Part shown: positions 44,553 through 57,189 of the stretch, in pieces
Layout of the letters: the number at the start of each line of letters is the position of its first letter
How positions within the stretch are numbered: the first letter of the stretch is position 1
Origin: Mercurialis annua
Lineage: Eukaryota > Streptophyta > Magnoliopsida > Malpighiales > Euphorbiaceae
Assembly (NCBI RefSeq): GCF_937616625.2
Contig: NC_065576.1
Span: 11,410,501 to 11,474,500, forward strand
Direction: 5' to 3'
Length of the DNA stretch: 64,000 nt
Position numbers and translations under genes: made by a program
The notes under the pieces: generated by a model
What the model was told of the DNA's origin: nothing
Databases searched by the model: none
What the model saw: only the letters and a program-made list of their open reading frames with translations

Positions 44553-46866
44553 ATGGTGTCTCTAGAAACAGCCTCAATCACTTACAATCTCAGTCGGAAA
44601 CCCAGTTTCCGGTTCACCGCCACTTCTACACCAAACTCTACGCTTAAACTCAACCACCCACGGCGGTTGCAGTTGCAGATTGTATCATTCCCATTTGGCG
44701 CTCAAAAGGTTAACCGCCAGTTAACTGAAATTCCCGCGTTTACGGAAACGGAGAGTACTGTGGTGACCCAAGAGCAAGCTGAACCGCCGGTTAGAATAGT
44801 AGGTGTTGTCGGCGAAGGAAGCGTCAGTCCTCTCAATTCCGCCACTTGGGAGGAGGTTTTGCTTCACACTGTAAGTATTTTCTTGATGAATTTGTTGGAG
44901 ATACGTTTTTATTTCATGTGATTTTGCTCTTCTTTTTTTTAGTTTTTATTGAATGCAGGAGTTTAATTTAATTCCATTTAATTTGGAAAAGTCTGGAATG
45001 AAAATTTAAAATCACTACTGAATTCTTCTCAGTTAATACTTAATTATTATTAATATGGAAAGTATTTTGAATGAAATGACTGACCTATGTAGCATGGAAG
45101 CGGAAACATCCGAAACGGAAAATTGCAAAAAATATAGGGTTTTCGAGGTGAATCATGCAATCGGAACATTCCGGACACTTGACGTTTCACATACGAAACT
45201 TCATGTTTTACATAGGAAACCTTAAAGTAACACCCTTTCGTCGTGTCCAAGTGTCCTGTTTTCCAGTGTCCTGTAGAACTCAAGTTTCCGTGCAACATAT
45301 TGGCCGATTTTGCTAAAATTTAAGAGGAATTACTTATCTATCATGATTTATTCCTAATTTGTTAGAATTCTTTGTTAGGAGTTGTAAAAAATGTAAAACA
45401 AAATAATTGAGATCCATTTAAAAATTGTCTATGATTTTACAAGAATATGTTCATTTTAGTTCTAGTATATATATAATTTATTACAAACAATAGATGATGA
45501 TGGTTCATTAGGTTTGAGAAATTTCATGACTTTTGGAGTTTTATATGAGCAGGCAAAAAGGTTGAAATGGGTTGATGAAGGATATGAAATGGTTGTTTTC
45601 ACTGATAAATTGTTTCAGTCTAATGAGCAAATTGAGCAACTACGCAAGGAATTGTACCGTACTGATATATTGGTAATAGTTTCGGTTTCAAATAAAGAAT
45701 CAGTCGAGTGGATCAAAGCTAATAGTAAAGTTGTGCGGAACATAATCTGCTTCGACTCCTCACCGGATCTTGCAAGTAAACTAGGTGGTTTGTTTGTTCA
45801 GAATGAAACAAATAGATCCTTCTTTGGGAAATTCATTGGAATTTCTACGTCTAAGGAAGCAAATGAGTCGATGGAAGTTGTGAAAACTGTATCTGAAGCG
45901 TGGGAGCGGCATAATTCGGATGACATAAGGTTCTGTTTGTTGGTTATTATCAATGCCTATATTAGACCAGTTCCGATCTTGAAGAACCTGAGATCAAAGG
46001 GTTTTTCCACCCTCAACTGCATGATTAAGAACTGCGGACCTCAGATACTAAACTGTCTATTGGATCCTAACTGCCGTAAAGCTTTGCAATGTTTGAATAA
46101 CTGCAGCCCGGTTGATCAAGTGTGTAACTATAAGTGCATTGCCTCTTACGAAAGCCCAAATCTAGAGGCATTTTCTCTGTGTGTATTGCAGAAGAACAAT
46201 TGCCTCGAGTTAGATGCAAAGATCCCCGAAAAACCATATGTTCCTCCCATGATCACATTCCGAGGGGAGAATCTGACTCATGAAATTGCTGAGGATCTTT
46301 TCGTAGGTTGGTTAGGGAGTTTGGATTGGAGCTGGCGCGTTGTGGCAGGACAAAACCCAGCTTACGATCAGTTTCCATGCCAATACCAGTTGTTCTATAG
46401 GGGAAAGGCAAAGGGGTCATTCTGGTACGAGCCAGTTTTTCAGGTTCGGACACTAGAAGGGAATTTGGTTTGGAGAAGACGGAAATATCGCGTCAAGAGA
46501 GGAAAAGTTGCAGGAACATTTAACTTTAGTGTATTAGACAACGGTGTCGTTTCAAATGAGTTTTGGACAATTGTGGACGTTTCCGATGATTTTAGCTGGG
46601 GTTTGTTTCATTACTCCGGGGCTGCTCGAGTTGCAGGACAGTCGTATACTGGTGCTGTGCTCGTTAGTCCAGATGGCGCGTACCCGGAAGAAAAGGAGAT
46701 GAATAGATTGGGTTTGGCCTTGGAGAAATGTGGAATTAAGGAATGGGAGCTATACACAGTTGATAATTGCTCATGCCAAGGGGCTCCTCTAGGAATTCCA
46801 GAGGGCTCAAGTTTGCATTCTTCAGTTTCTGTTAAAGATGGGAAACTGAAAACATCTAATTTGTAA
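44553..46866 (+). CDS. VDR: Violaxanthin de-epoxidase-related protein, chloroplast
   Basis: Two exons, 44553-44870 and 45553-46866, give 543 aa in frame (HT|AKRLKWVDEG junction, GTAAGT donor). The N-terminus is Ser/Thr/Arg-rich and fits a plastid transit peptide. A mid region around residue 115-255 with MVVFTDKLF and NIICFDSS is shared by VDR proteins. It is followed by the Cys-rich VDE block (CMIKNCGPQILNCLLDPNC, CLNNCSPVDQVCNYKCI, CVLQKNNC) and a lipocalin-like barrel (WRVVAGQNPAYDQFPCQYQL ... FWTIVDVSDDFSWGLFHYSG). VDE itself converts violaxanthin to zeaxanthin in the lumen; the activity of VDR is less clear. Compared with VDE it has the long N-terminal extension and lacks the Glu-rich tail. 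Confidence 0.92.
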
Positions 46867-47067
46867 AATACAGATTATTGTTCCAAATTTCTTTCTATGT
46901 TGCAGAGAAACATATACTACGCTTCGGAGTTGGAATTTCATTTCCACTATCAAAAACACGGTAGAACTCCGAAACTCTATATTCGTAATTTATTCTTATA
47001 AAACAATATTTCAGTATTTTCTATTTTAACATTTCACATTATAGAACTGCCAACACCAATAACTCTA

Positions 47068-47395
47068 GATGTACATATGAAACAGGAATAACATCCCCTG
47101 CTTTTCATTGAGGTTGAATCTGACAGAAGTACAATTAATTCACTGTATAAAACCAAATATTTCAATAAGCTTTTTACATTTCAATGATATATATGTATTT
47201 AGAAATGAACCTTTACGGTATGTGACAGCAGAGGTTCATAAATCTTTTGTCGATTTCTACATGTATTATCCGGCGGTTGACCGATACCAATTTCAAAAAC
47301 ATCCATGATAGGTGGTTGTCCCTTGAATGTAGAGCTTCTAATAAGGCCATGTTGCACGGAAACTAATCGACGCCAATCTGAATTATCCGACAACT
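47068..47395 (-). pseudogene. Degraded copy of the THG1 3' end
   Basis: This block resembles 51878-52115, the 3' UTR and last exon end of THG1, in the same orientation. Shared runs include AACATCCCCTG, GGTATGTG, GCAGAGGTT/GTAGAGGTT, TCTACATG and AAAAACATCCATGA, followed by GCTTCTAAT.AAGG. No THG1 coding of use remains. It ends about 100 bp beyond the stop codon of the GH17 gene. Confidence 0.55.
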
Positions 47396-47502
47396 ATCTC
47401 TTGGAATATAAATTAAATTTTTGATACCATGATACAAACTAAAATTTTGGTACCAAATTGAAACTCAAGTCATGATATTGATATTGTCATCTTCAGATTA
47501 CA

Positions 47503-49831
47503 TTACATGAACAGAAAGATTGGCAATAACAATCCAACCAAAACCCGAAACGAAAAAAATCCCAACATGACTCTCTCTCCGGAACTTATAATCTGAACAG
47601 GAAAAAGACAATCCCCAGAGGAAGCATTTTTTCTAACAATGGTAGCCAATCCATTGAAATCACAAGCTTCAACATCTTGATCATTCATTTGAAAGTACAT
47701 ATTAAAAGCATACGAAACATTCCCAGTATCACTCAATTTATTGCATGAAGATCCATAAGCCAAGCTTGAACAATCCGATAATGAACATGCATAGTTTATT
47801 TCTTTTGGTATCATACTCTTGTTCTTGACATCTGGGCTAAGTACACACCACTGTGCCGGTAAATACTGAACGTTTTTCGCTCCGACAAGCATGTTATCGT
47901 TTCCTTGACCGGATAAATCCATCGGAAACTTGGGTTGTCCGTCATAGCGAAAGATCCCCCAATGTCTCTCAAAATTACCCGGCATAATACTTTTCATGTC
48001 TTCGTCGACCAAACTAAATAAATACACGTCCAATACTCCCGGACGAAGGGGAGTTCCTTTTTTCGCTGCGAGTTTCTTGAAGAGACCGTCGTAGAATTTT
48101 TTCGCTAAGTTCTCATTAGCATTTATATCACCATTTGTCGGCCAACCTACTTCTCCAACGAGGATTTTAAGATCAGGAACACCAGCTTTCTTCAACGCCC
48201 AGACAAGAGTATCATAGTTAGCTTCGAAAACATTAGTGTAAGCAAGGTTTTTGTCCTGAATGGTCTTGCTACCGCCATCGAAAAAGGCGTATTCGAATGG
48301 GAAACTAGAGCTTTGGTAGAGACTAATAAAAGGGTAAATGTTAACGATGAATGGAGCTTTATGATCTTGAAGATGATTCACAATTTTGGTCATGACATCT
48401 CGGACATCTTTACGGAAAACTCCTTGAGATGGTAAAGTTCCTTCGTAAACGTCGGCGTTTAAGGGGACGGAAGCTTTGATTTTGTCTCCGAGTCCGGCTT
48501 TGTCGAGAGCTTTTTGTATGTTTTGTAGAGCTGGGAATGTAGTTTTGTCGAATGAATTGTTGTAGGCAGCCAAGAATGGTTCATTTCCGACAGCAACATA
48601 TCTATACACAATACCAAAAACTTTCACATTTTAATCTATGTTGTGTCAAATATAGACATAATAAAAATTAAAGTTTTGGTACCAAATTGAAATAAAGGAC
48701 ATATATTTGGTATTACTCAAGCTTTTAACCCAAATTATATTCATCCATGCTGTGTCAAATATAGTTATTATATGGGTTAATTACATATTAAATCACCATA
48801 GTTATACTAAATTGCAATTCTATTACGACCTTTAAAAGTTATCAATTTCTTTCACCATCTTTTACGTTTGCAATTATATCACTGTTTTAAAAAATCACCA
48901 TCTATATTTTGTTAGACAATTATTATTTTTTAAAATTATATCAATTACTTGTGACATCTCACTTATTGATCGGCAGATTAGGCATAAATCGCAAGATTTT
49001 CGAACGGTAATATGATTACATTAAAATAAAAGAAAAGATGGTAAATAAAATTGACAACTTTAAAATTATGATAGAATTGTAATTTAGTTTAAAGATGGTG
49101 ATTTTATATGCGATTAATTTTTATTTTATTACATATGATAGTATAATGAATTTTTTTAATTTAAAAATTTATGGAAAAGAAAAAAAAATCAAGATTCTAT
49201 AATTTATTAGCCGGATCATATTATACCACCTACGTCGCATGAAAATTTATCAAATTTTACGTTTAGCCTTTTCGATTTCGATTTCAAAAACAATTGTGAA
49301 TTTGTAAAACTCTATTTGTTATAATAAATGTTTTTTTTTTCATTTTCGTGCTACATAGCGAACCACCATTGGCTCCTTCATTGCATATATGCATGAATCT
49401 CAAAAATCACGAGTACTTAACGTTGACATTAACATCTCATGCATACATGGAAGCTTTGATAAGAACATATAAATTACTAACCTGATATCAACGGACGTTT
49501 GATGTTCTGTGACATTTTCTCTAACCCAATCTTTAGCATTATCCTCGCTATCGGCTATATAATGCAACATATTATTAGGTATGGCAAGCATAACCTCAAT
49601 GCCCGAACCAGCCAATGCATTCACGGTCCAAGCATCCGCGTCGAAAAGCTTAACCCTGGTTATGTTATTATCTTTCAACATTTTCACAACTATGTCCGGA
49701 GGTAACGGGTGGGACGCTATGTTCCCCCAGTTCACCCCTAAACCCGGTATAACGCCTGCTATAACATTCGTTGAGACCATCATCATTGTACAACAGCTGA
49801 TCCATAGCGCCAAGCTACAGGCTCCGGCCAT
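47503..49831 (-). CDS. Glucan endo-1,3-beta-glucosidase, GH17 with X8/CBM43 and GPI-type tail
   Basis: Exons 49831-49482 and 48601-47503 give 482 aa in frame. It hydrolyses beta-1,3-glucan (callose) at the cell surface. The N-terminus is a signal peptide (residues 1-26, ending near NVIAG). The GH17 barrel starts GLGVNWGNIASHPLPPDIVV. The catalytic acid is Glu124 in VAVGNEP and the nucleophile is Glu267 in ILVGEVGWPT. The X8/CBM43 domain (WCVLSPD...NYACSLSDCSSL...YFQMNDQDVEACDF...GDCLFP) occupies about residues 370-450 with its paired cysteines. The C-terminus ends in a hydrophobic stretch (LVGLLLPIFLFM) after a small-residue region, as for GPI anchoring. Arabidopsis At5g58090/At4g31140-type enzymes have this layout. 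Intron 1 contains a MITE. Confidence 0.94.
48774..49120. mobile_element. MITE, Mutator type, in the GH17 intron
   Basis: Inverted ends of about 80 bp: GGGTTAATTACATATTAAAT pairs with ATTTTATATGCGATTAATTT, and both contain AGAATTG.AATTTAGT-type arms. Flanks TTATTATAT (48765-48773) and TTATTTTAT (49121-49129) match at 8 of 9. It resembles the 9,358 MITE in its GGGTTAA start and ACGACCTTTAAAAGTT core, so they may be related. Confidence 0.8.
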
Positions 49832-50689
49832 AGGTGGAGGTAACCGGAGTAAAAATCGATCTTCCGAGAAATGGAGAGGAGTTAAATTTCTTGGGTGGTT
49901 GATGAAGAAATTGAGGAGAATTGAGGAATTGGATTGTTTCTTTATTTAGAGCATGTTTTGTAGGGATGACAAAGGGCTTTAAATGGAGTTTGTTTTTCTA
50001 AATTTGGCATTATAAAAGATTGTAAACAAATTCACATTCAATTAAGTTGGAAGTTTGCATAGAAGACGGAGTGCAAACAACTTATGTCACAACATTAACT
50101 AAGGGACGTATATTCAATTCAAATCGAGCCGAAAAGCAAACCGAACCAATCCAATAAAATTTAAAACTTTCATATTGACGGTTTAATTTATTTTTTTCAA
50201 GTCAGATCAGTTTTCCAATTTAACTTGCACCAGAAGTAAATTGAAATTTTTTTACTCCCCAAACCAACTGAACAAACAAAATACTTTTTTTTCCTTTATA
50301 CCAAATCGAATTTCCCGGTTCGGTTAGGTTATTTGATTTTTGCACATTTGTAGGGCATGAGAAATAAAATACTCAAAAGTTGGAATTTGTTAAAATTTTC
50401 TCAACAGGAAATGAATCGAATTGAAGAAAGAAAAAAATTTTACGTCCATGGAAATGAATAACAGTTGTTGGTTCCATTATTTATCTAGTAACCATTTGAT
50501 TAGATGAAAAAAGTATGAAAGGACATGACCAGGCAAGTCCTGAAAATAGATTAATTCAGTAATATTGTTAGTAACTTGATCAAAAGATTAAAGTCAACAC
50601 CACGTTATTATATAAACGGTCTGCTTTGTATTTAATGATTTCATTAAGCCAAGGGATTGTAATATTTCTTCAGTTGATCAAGCCAACGT
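49832..50689. other. Upstream region of the GH17 gene with a dispersed repeat
   Basis: About 50,105-50,350 has AACCGAACCA, GACGGTTTAATTTATTTTTT and CGGTTCGGTTAGG motifs, the same family as at 42,077 and 15,235. No gene is seen. Confidence 0.45.
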
Positions 50690-51405
50690 AAACGGATCAT
50701 AATTTATCGATGAGCATGGGAGGATCTCTGCAACAACCAACAAGCAGAGCACCATGATGCTTAGCTATCAGTGCCTATGTTTCTTAGCATATTCCAAAGA
50801 ATGCATGACTATGCTATCGTAATCCTCTGTCAGACGCCCCTGAACATTAAGCCGCTTTGCGCTTTCTAGTATACCAAACAAAAGAAAATTGAATCACCAA
50901 TGCCTCTATCCACAGGTTTCTTGGTCCTATGCCCTGCAGTATGGGACAGTGTATCATTCCCACAAGAATCACTATTTGATAACTCATAAAATTTATCGTC
51001 TTAATAATCTTTCGGTTAACAAGTTGTTAGTCATAAGTGTAATATCTAGTGATGCAAGGATAACACCAATTTGACTTCACTACTTGTCACATTTACACAA
51101 TTAACTGCACTAGCTCTCTACAACCACCCAACTGATTTCACTAGCTTTTCACAATTACCCGACTGAGGAAATCTAAAGGCTGTGACACCGGATAATGAAA
51201 ATATCATATTATAATGGACATGACTGTTAACTTCTTTGGTGCAAGGCCATTTCCATCAAACAGTGCATTGAAGGTTCTATAAATTACAGCATTTACTAAA
51301 TATTCAATTCGTAAGGCGCAAAACAAAACAAAGACAATGTGCACCTTAAGAAGAGCTTTAGGTCCTTCTCACATTCCTTTATACTGGTTAGCTGAACCCT
51401 GATAA
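50690..51405 (-). pseudogene. Degraded 3' end of a SAM carrier gene (copy of 63.0-63.9 kb)
   Basis: The minus strand reads GIGPRNLWIE then loses frame where the real gene (63162-63293) reads GIGPRVLWIGIGGSIFF. About 400 bp upstream on the minus strand the preceding exon survives as GSANQYKGM, a stop, then EGPKALLK. The intron between them is also similar to the real one (shared ACCACCCAACTGATTTCACT-like runs, CACTAGCTTTTCACAATTAC, GATAATGAAAA). Because the intron is kept, it arose by DNA duplication, not by retroposition. The 3' flank near 50,745 also matches (CCATGATGCTT). Confidence 0.85.
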
Positions 51406-52087
51406 GAGTATATAAGAGCAAATGTCAATTATTTAAATGCATAGACTTGAGACTCCAATATAACCAGCAAAAGCCCCAGTCTGTTACCATCTGAAGCGTC
51501 CATCTATTCTAAGATATATATGGTGGTTACTCAACAGCTAAAGCTTAAATAACGACTAGAAATTTCCCAGCCGTTACCTCGACATTCTTGCAGCCATGAT
51601 AGACTTAAAAAATTGTAGTTATAGATTCAAACTTCAATTTAGAAATTAGATTTAAGTCATGCTCCAAATTTAACCTAAAGAAAATCTAAATCTCATAATT
51701 AGATAATTTATCAATTCAGGAATTCAATCCAATGAAACCAGCAATAAACACAAAGTCTGTACATGGCATAGCACAGATATCATTGTACAATAAGCTGACG
51801 ATGAGCAAGAGACACCAAATGACCAATTCCTGTAAACCATGCTATCAAATAGAAAAAATGCAGCAGTATATATCTCTATAGATCATCACATGATGAAACA
51901 TCCCCTGTTTTTCATTAGGGCTTCTAATTTATTTCACTTACATGTATCCAGAATCGGACCTTTGCGGTATGTGGTGGTAGAGGTTAGCGGATTTTTTTCT
52001 TATAAGATATCTACATGCATATCCAGTTGTTGATTGATAACAACCCCGAAAACATCCATGAATTGTCCATAGCATCAAATAAGGCTT
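51406..52087. other. Intergenic / THG1 3' flank
   Basis: No gene is recognised. The part from about 51,878 is the THG1 3' UTR side and has a counterpart at 47,068. Confidence 0.4.
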
Positions 52088-55000
52088 CTAATCAAGGATA
52101 CATGGGTGCTCGTTCCAAAAACTTTGCTCAATTATGTTGCAAAAATCTATTATTACTTTCCTCCTGAGTTTTCCAGTGGATGTTCCTTTCTCATATCCAT
52201 TCTCATGTATCATGGCGTCCTCCTGTAAAGAAACCAAATTTAAGCATTCAAATTAAACTTATGAAGCTAGATAACTAGTGAAGGAGGCATAAAAATTTAA
52301 AGAGCAAAAATCTAACTTAATTCTGATTGTCAAGTGTAAAAACAATTTAAACATCTAGGGTGTATTTGGTTACCAAAATCCATTGTTGACATTAAGAAAG
52401 ACATTGATAATTACTTTTCTTCATAAGTAAGAAAAAAAGAGGAGGAAGGAGATGTGGGATAACAATAAAATAAAGTATATAACTTGTAACTTGTAAGTAG
52501 TAGTGTAGTACTTAAGATTAAAGATGCTATTATCTTACACATCTATTGAAATCCAGACTTGCAAATTGAGCACTAAGCCATCAAACCAAACAAAAGAAAA
52601 CAATGTGAAATGAAAGTCTTCAAAGTTCAAAGTGTGTTTTTTAATAAAGATTGCAGTATAAGTTGAGAAAAGGTGTTTAATTATGATCACATGTATTGTG
52701 TGCTTAAGAAGTACTTTATCAAGGATTTCTAAAAGAGAGAAAAAATACTTTACATTGAAAACAGAGGAACCCTGGCGGAAAATGGCGGGAAGTTTATTAT
52801 AGTCAATACCAAATTGTGCTAGTATTTCATTTTTCTCTTGTGTCTGAGTACCCTGCAGAGCGTGAAAGTTGAAAACAAATTTGAGAGCTGGCTCATCGAC
52901 CGCCTTCCCCATCATACTGTAAACTACGATAAAGAAAATAATAGCATTGTTTGAGGGATAGATGGAGAGACCAATTTTGTACCTTTAAAACACCTTGAGC
53001 ATCACTTTTGCTTTTTCCGGACTTAACAAGCATCCAGAAACAGGTATTATATTGATTATTAATGTGGCCTGTAACCACAGAGCAGCCAATGGAAGGTTAG
53101 GATATTAACAGGGGCTAGTAAACATGTTAGAAAGAGTAAATTCAAATGCCATCCAGCTTGAAACTTAAGATCAAATGCTGGCGACCAATTACTTTAACGG
53201 CCTATATGAAACTCAAGCTTCTAAAGAATTTTTAGTGTCCATGCTGTTCAAATAAAAAAACATAGTTAATATTACTCACAGTCAACTTGTCTCCAAGCAA
53301 GATAATCTCGAAGAATCTCAGATGATGGGTAGCATACAGCCCTTCCATCAAAAGAGGGAGGATACCTAAGTTCTTTCTGCGGGAAGAAAGACTTCCAGTT
53401 CATCACATACATAGAGGAGAAGAAGGATACGATGACAGAAATGAGATCACTGCACAGCAAATATAGAGAATAAATCTAATGATGCATAAACAATAATCAG
53501 GACGACCACTTAAAAGCCAGAGGTCCAGAGCCAGAGTAACTTAGAAGAATGTAGATACTACAATGGCATGAATGGCTTCTTTTCTAAGCTCAACATTACA
53601 AGAGAACTAACCATGTGTATAGAAGTACGGACGCAAATTTAACTTTTCTGTTGTGCATAAAAGATAATAAAAAGGCTTAAAATCCTTAAATGTCAGATTT
53701 TTAATCTTTTTTTCTATATAGACACATTGCACATATGATCAGGTTTCAATATAGGAAAATTGAACAGCATTCCCTTAAAGGACTCGCATTTGGTCAATAG
53801 TAACAAAATCATATTTTGTCATTAGCAACAAAAGGTAGCATTATCGGAACAAAAGAGGGGAAGTTGACCTTTGCTGAATAGGTTTAGAAGGAAGTTCATG
53901 CAAAAGTTGACTGGACATATTCAATCACAGTAATAAGCACTTTTACACAATTTGTTGATTAAGAAGGTTACATAAATAACTAGAATCCTTCCCATGCGTG
54001 TGCCATCCACAACAGAAATGGAACAATGCCTTCTTTGTCTGGGCTTCCCTTGAGTAGGAGCCCAAATGATAATGAAAAATAAATAATGCTTCAACATAGT
54101 CAGGGTATGAGCTCAAGTTAAAAGATATACCTGGGCAGCCTGTTGTAAAATCTAGAATCCTTCTTTAGAACAAAGCTGGAATTGAAGAAGAAAACAATTG
54201 TAAATTTTAAATACATAAACATGCTCAATTATTCGCTTAAGCGACCAGAAAATTAATCTAGTACCTGTACTCATCACTTACACCATAAGCAAATGTAACA
54301 TCTTGAAACTCTTGTAAAACAGCTGCTGCACATGAATTCATAAGATTTAGAGCTTGCTCATCATTGGGCTTCTCGAATTCATGAGCATCACAAAATCTAC
54401 CACAGAAAAACTGAATCAATTGCTTGAAATAGCTATGACATGCATAAAAATTGCATGCATCAGTCACGCCATGGTGCAGGAATGTGAGTTGATTCCTAAA
54501 GATATGAATAATACTAGATCCTCTATTCCAAATTTCTGTCCAACCTTTTTCTTGAAATTGCTCTCTCAATTAATAGCCTCTTTTAAGTTTTCAATGATTT
54601 ACTTGTTCAAATACCAGTTCTAATTTTAAAATTGGATGGTTAATCCTACACCTCCTCAATGTACAAGTTTTATTACGATTCCACAAAAGGTGAGAACAAG
54701 ATGCATGCGCGAAAGGAACTCATGGCCTATCTAAAAATCACACAAGTAGGTTAACAGAAAAAATAAAATCTAAGAGTTGCAAAAGACTTTAATAGGAATT
54801 ACTTGTCAACGATCTTCGTCATTTCCCCAGAAAGTGACACCATACAGTAGTAAGACTGATATAACGAAAAAGCATCACTAACTTTACCTGTGAAAATGGC
54901 ATCCATCAATTCTGATCACAATCCAAGTAGATGGCATCAATTTAGTTTGAAAGAGGAAAGATCTTATGTAATCAGGGTTAACTTTGGCAACATCTTTTGT

Positions 55001-57184
55001 AAAACCACCCAACTCTCGGAGAACATCTGGGTGTCCACTCCAAAAGTTTCTCCCAGCTATATTCTCTGAATGGACTGTTTTTACTTTCCTTCGTAGTCTT
55101 TTGATAGGAGTACCATCCTCGCTATATTTTACAACATCTTCTTTCTGTAGTATTCCAAGGATAATATTGGTTTAAAAATTAGAGATACATGCAGCAAATT
55201 ATTGCATTTATCAAACTCAGATAACAGAAAATTGAAAATAAACCAGATTCCATATGCAGAATTGTCGGGTACTTGCAGCCAAATTGTTGGTAAATCAATA
55301 TATTAGTAGCAAAAAATCCCGGTCCATGTATAGAATTCAGCTGTATAGCCAAATTAAAGTGAGATTTTTCCACGATTTAGAGAAATCGAGTTCAAACATT
55401 CAGCCTTTTGCTCAAGCATATTCAATGCCTCTTAAAAAGTATATAAATGTTATAAGGACAAAAGTTAATTTTAAACATGGTAATTTCTATAATATGTGAG
55501 CAGTATCTTTTCATGTATGGATAATATTGAGGTACATCCAATCTAATTAAAAGAGTAAATAAAATGTGGCAGGACCGAGCTGAAAAACAACACAAACATG
55601 AAATATCTAAACTTTTCATGTGACAACGTAAAAATGAAACAATAAAAATGTGGAATTTCCTCATAAATCCTTTACTCAAATTTAGTTAAAAAAACATACA
55701 TGCATTCGTAACATATTAAGATTTACAGAAATTGGAAATATACCTGTGTAGTAAGAATACAAGACCCTTGACGAAACATTGCAGGCAGATCATTTTTATA
55801 GTTGACATGAAACTGTAAATAAAGAATGTCATTTTTCTCTTGTTTTTGAGTGCCCTGCAAAAATTGACAGACTAAAATTATGATCAAAGTTGACAACTCA
55901 AATAAAAAGATTGAAAATCAGAAAAAATAGAAACACAAGCTCATAGCCTCACATTTGTTCATGCACACAGGTAGCTTTTTATGCACGTAAACATTCAGTA
56001 TTAGGACATAAAATAAAAAAATGATAAGGAAGAATGAGAAATGATAACCTTCAGAATTTCTTGAGCTTCTTTTTCGGTATTCCCACTTTCAACCAATTTC
56101 CAAAAACAAGTATTATAGAGGTTATTAACATGACCTACAAAAAATTCAAAATCTAATTGATAAGTTGATGCCCAAGTAACTGAGAAAGCTTAATTTATCA
56201 AAAAGAAAGAAAAAGTGTATCGGGCATATGCCCATAACAACAACACTCTTAGCTAAATAAATTCAGCATATGACAAGAAAATTGGACTTACACTCATTCT
56301 GTCTCCAAGAAAGATATTCTTGGAGAACATCTATTGTAGCACAAGGTATAACCTGCCCACGAAATGAAGGGGGGTAGCTCATTTCTCGTTCCGGGAAAAA
56401 CTCTTTCCATTTTACAACGTATATAGAAGAGAAGAACGACACAACCAGTGATAAAATTTTGCTGCACATATCCAAAATCAAAAGAAAACAAATTTATATT
56501 ACTCATATATTAGCAAGGGAAAGAAAAAAGGGTCTTAAAGTCGTAAAAATAATTAATACAAAATGAAAGTAAGAGTAAGATCAATATTGAATGAAATACC
56601 TGGCTCTCCTTTGGTAGAACTTTGTCTTCTTTTTTAAGACAAAACTGCCAAGACATTTATTAAAACAAACAAGTTAAGAACATATATTAGATCCCATATA
56701 AACTAGGCAGCACATATAAACTAGGTAACACGGACATGGACACGGGGAAACGGGACACTTGGAGATGGCGAAACAGTGTAATTTTACGTAAAAAAATGAA
56801 GTTCCGTGTCCGAAAAGGGACACTTGGATTGATTGAAAGTTAAATCACCTGTATTCATGACTAAAGCCATAGGAGAAAACAATGTCAGGAAACTCTTCCA
56901 AAACACAAGTCGCACATGCATTCATCAAATTCAACATGTTCTCATCATTGGGCATCTTCAACTCATGAGCCACAGCGAATCTACATGTACCCACCCATGT
57001 AAAATAAAACACTAGATATCAATGAGCAACAAGCATAAGGTTGTAAGGAAACTGAATCATTTTTGTGTGTGTTTTCAAACCTTTTAAAATCTCGGGCGTC
57101 GATTCGGACAAGAATGATGTTGGGAGGCACGATTTCATCCTCAACCTCGAATGACTTAACGTACTCATATTTGCTGTTTGCCAT
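52088..57184 (-). CDS. THG1: tRNA-His guanylyltransferase, tandem two-domain plant type
   Basis: THG1 adds G at position -1 of tRNA-His by reverse (3'-5') polymerisation. Exons (minus): 57184-57081, 56980-56849, 56644-56600, 56461-56292, 56134-56049, 55854-55744, 55146-54888, 54396-54265, 54175-54131, 53449-53280, 53068-52983, 52852-52754, 52222-52088. Two Thg1 domains follow each other, each with the same exon pattern. Domain 1 has MANSKYEYVKSFEVEDE, VRIDARDF, FSYGFSHEYS, SYPPSFRGQ, YLSWRQ and NLYNTCFWKLV. Domain 2 has IRSFLFQTKLMP, IRIDGCHFHR, FAYGVSDEYS, RYPPSFDGRAVCYP, YLAWRQ and NQYNTCFWMLV. Domain 2 keeps the canonical RIDG and SDEY; domain 1 has RIDA and SHEY. The joined length is 1,574 nt, not a multiple of three, because the exon 6/7 junction (55744 to 55146) is out of frame with the obvious splice sites. 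An upstream in-frame ATG at 57190 adds two residues. Confidence 0.88.
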
Positions 57185-57189
57185 TGTCA

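Noticed and set aside
49581..49949. Plus-strand frame opposite GH17 exon 1
   Set aside because: Antisense of the signal peptide and start of the GH17 domain.
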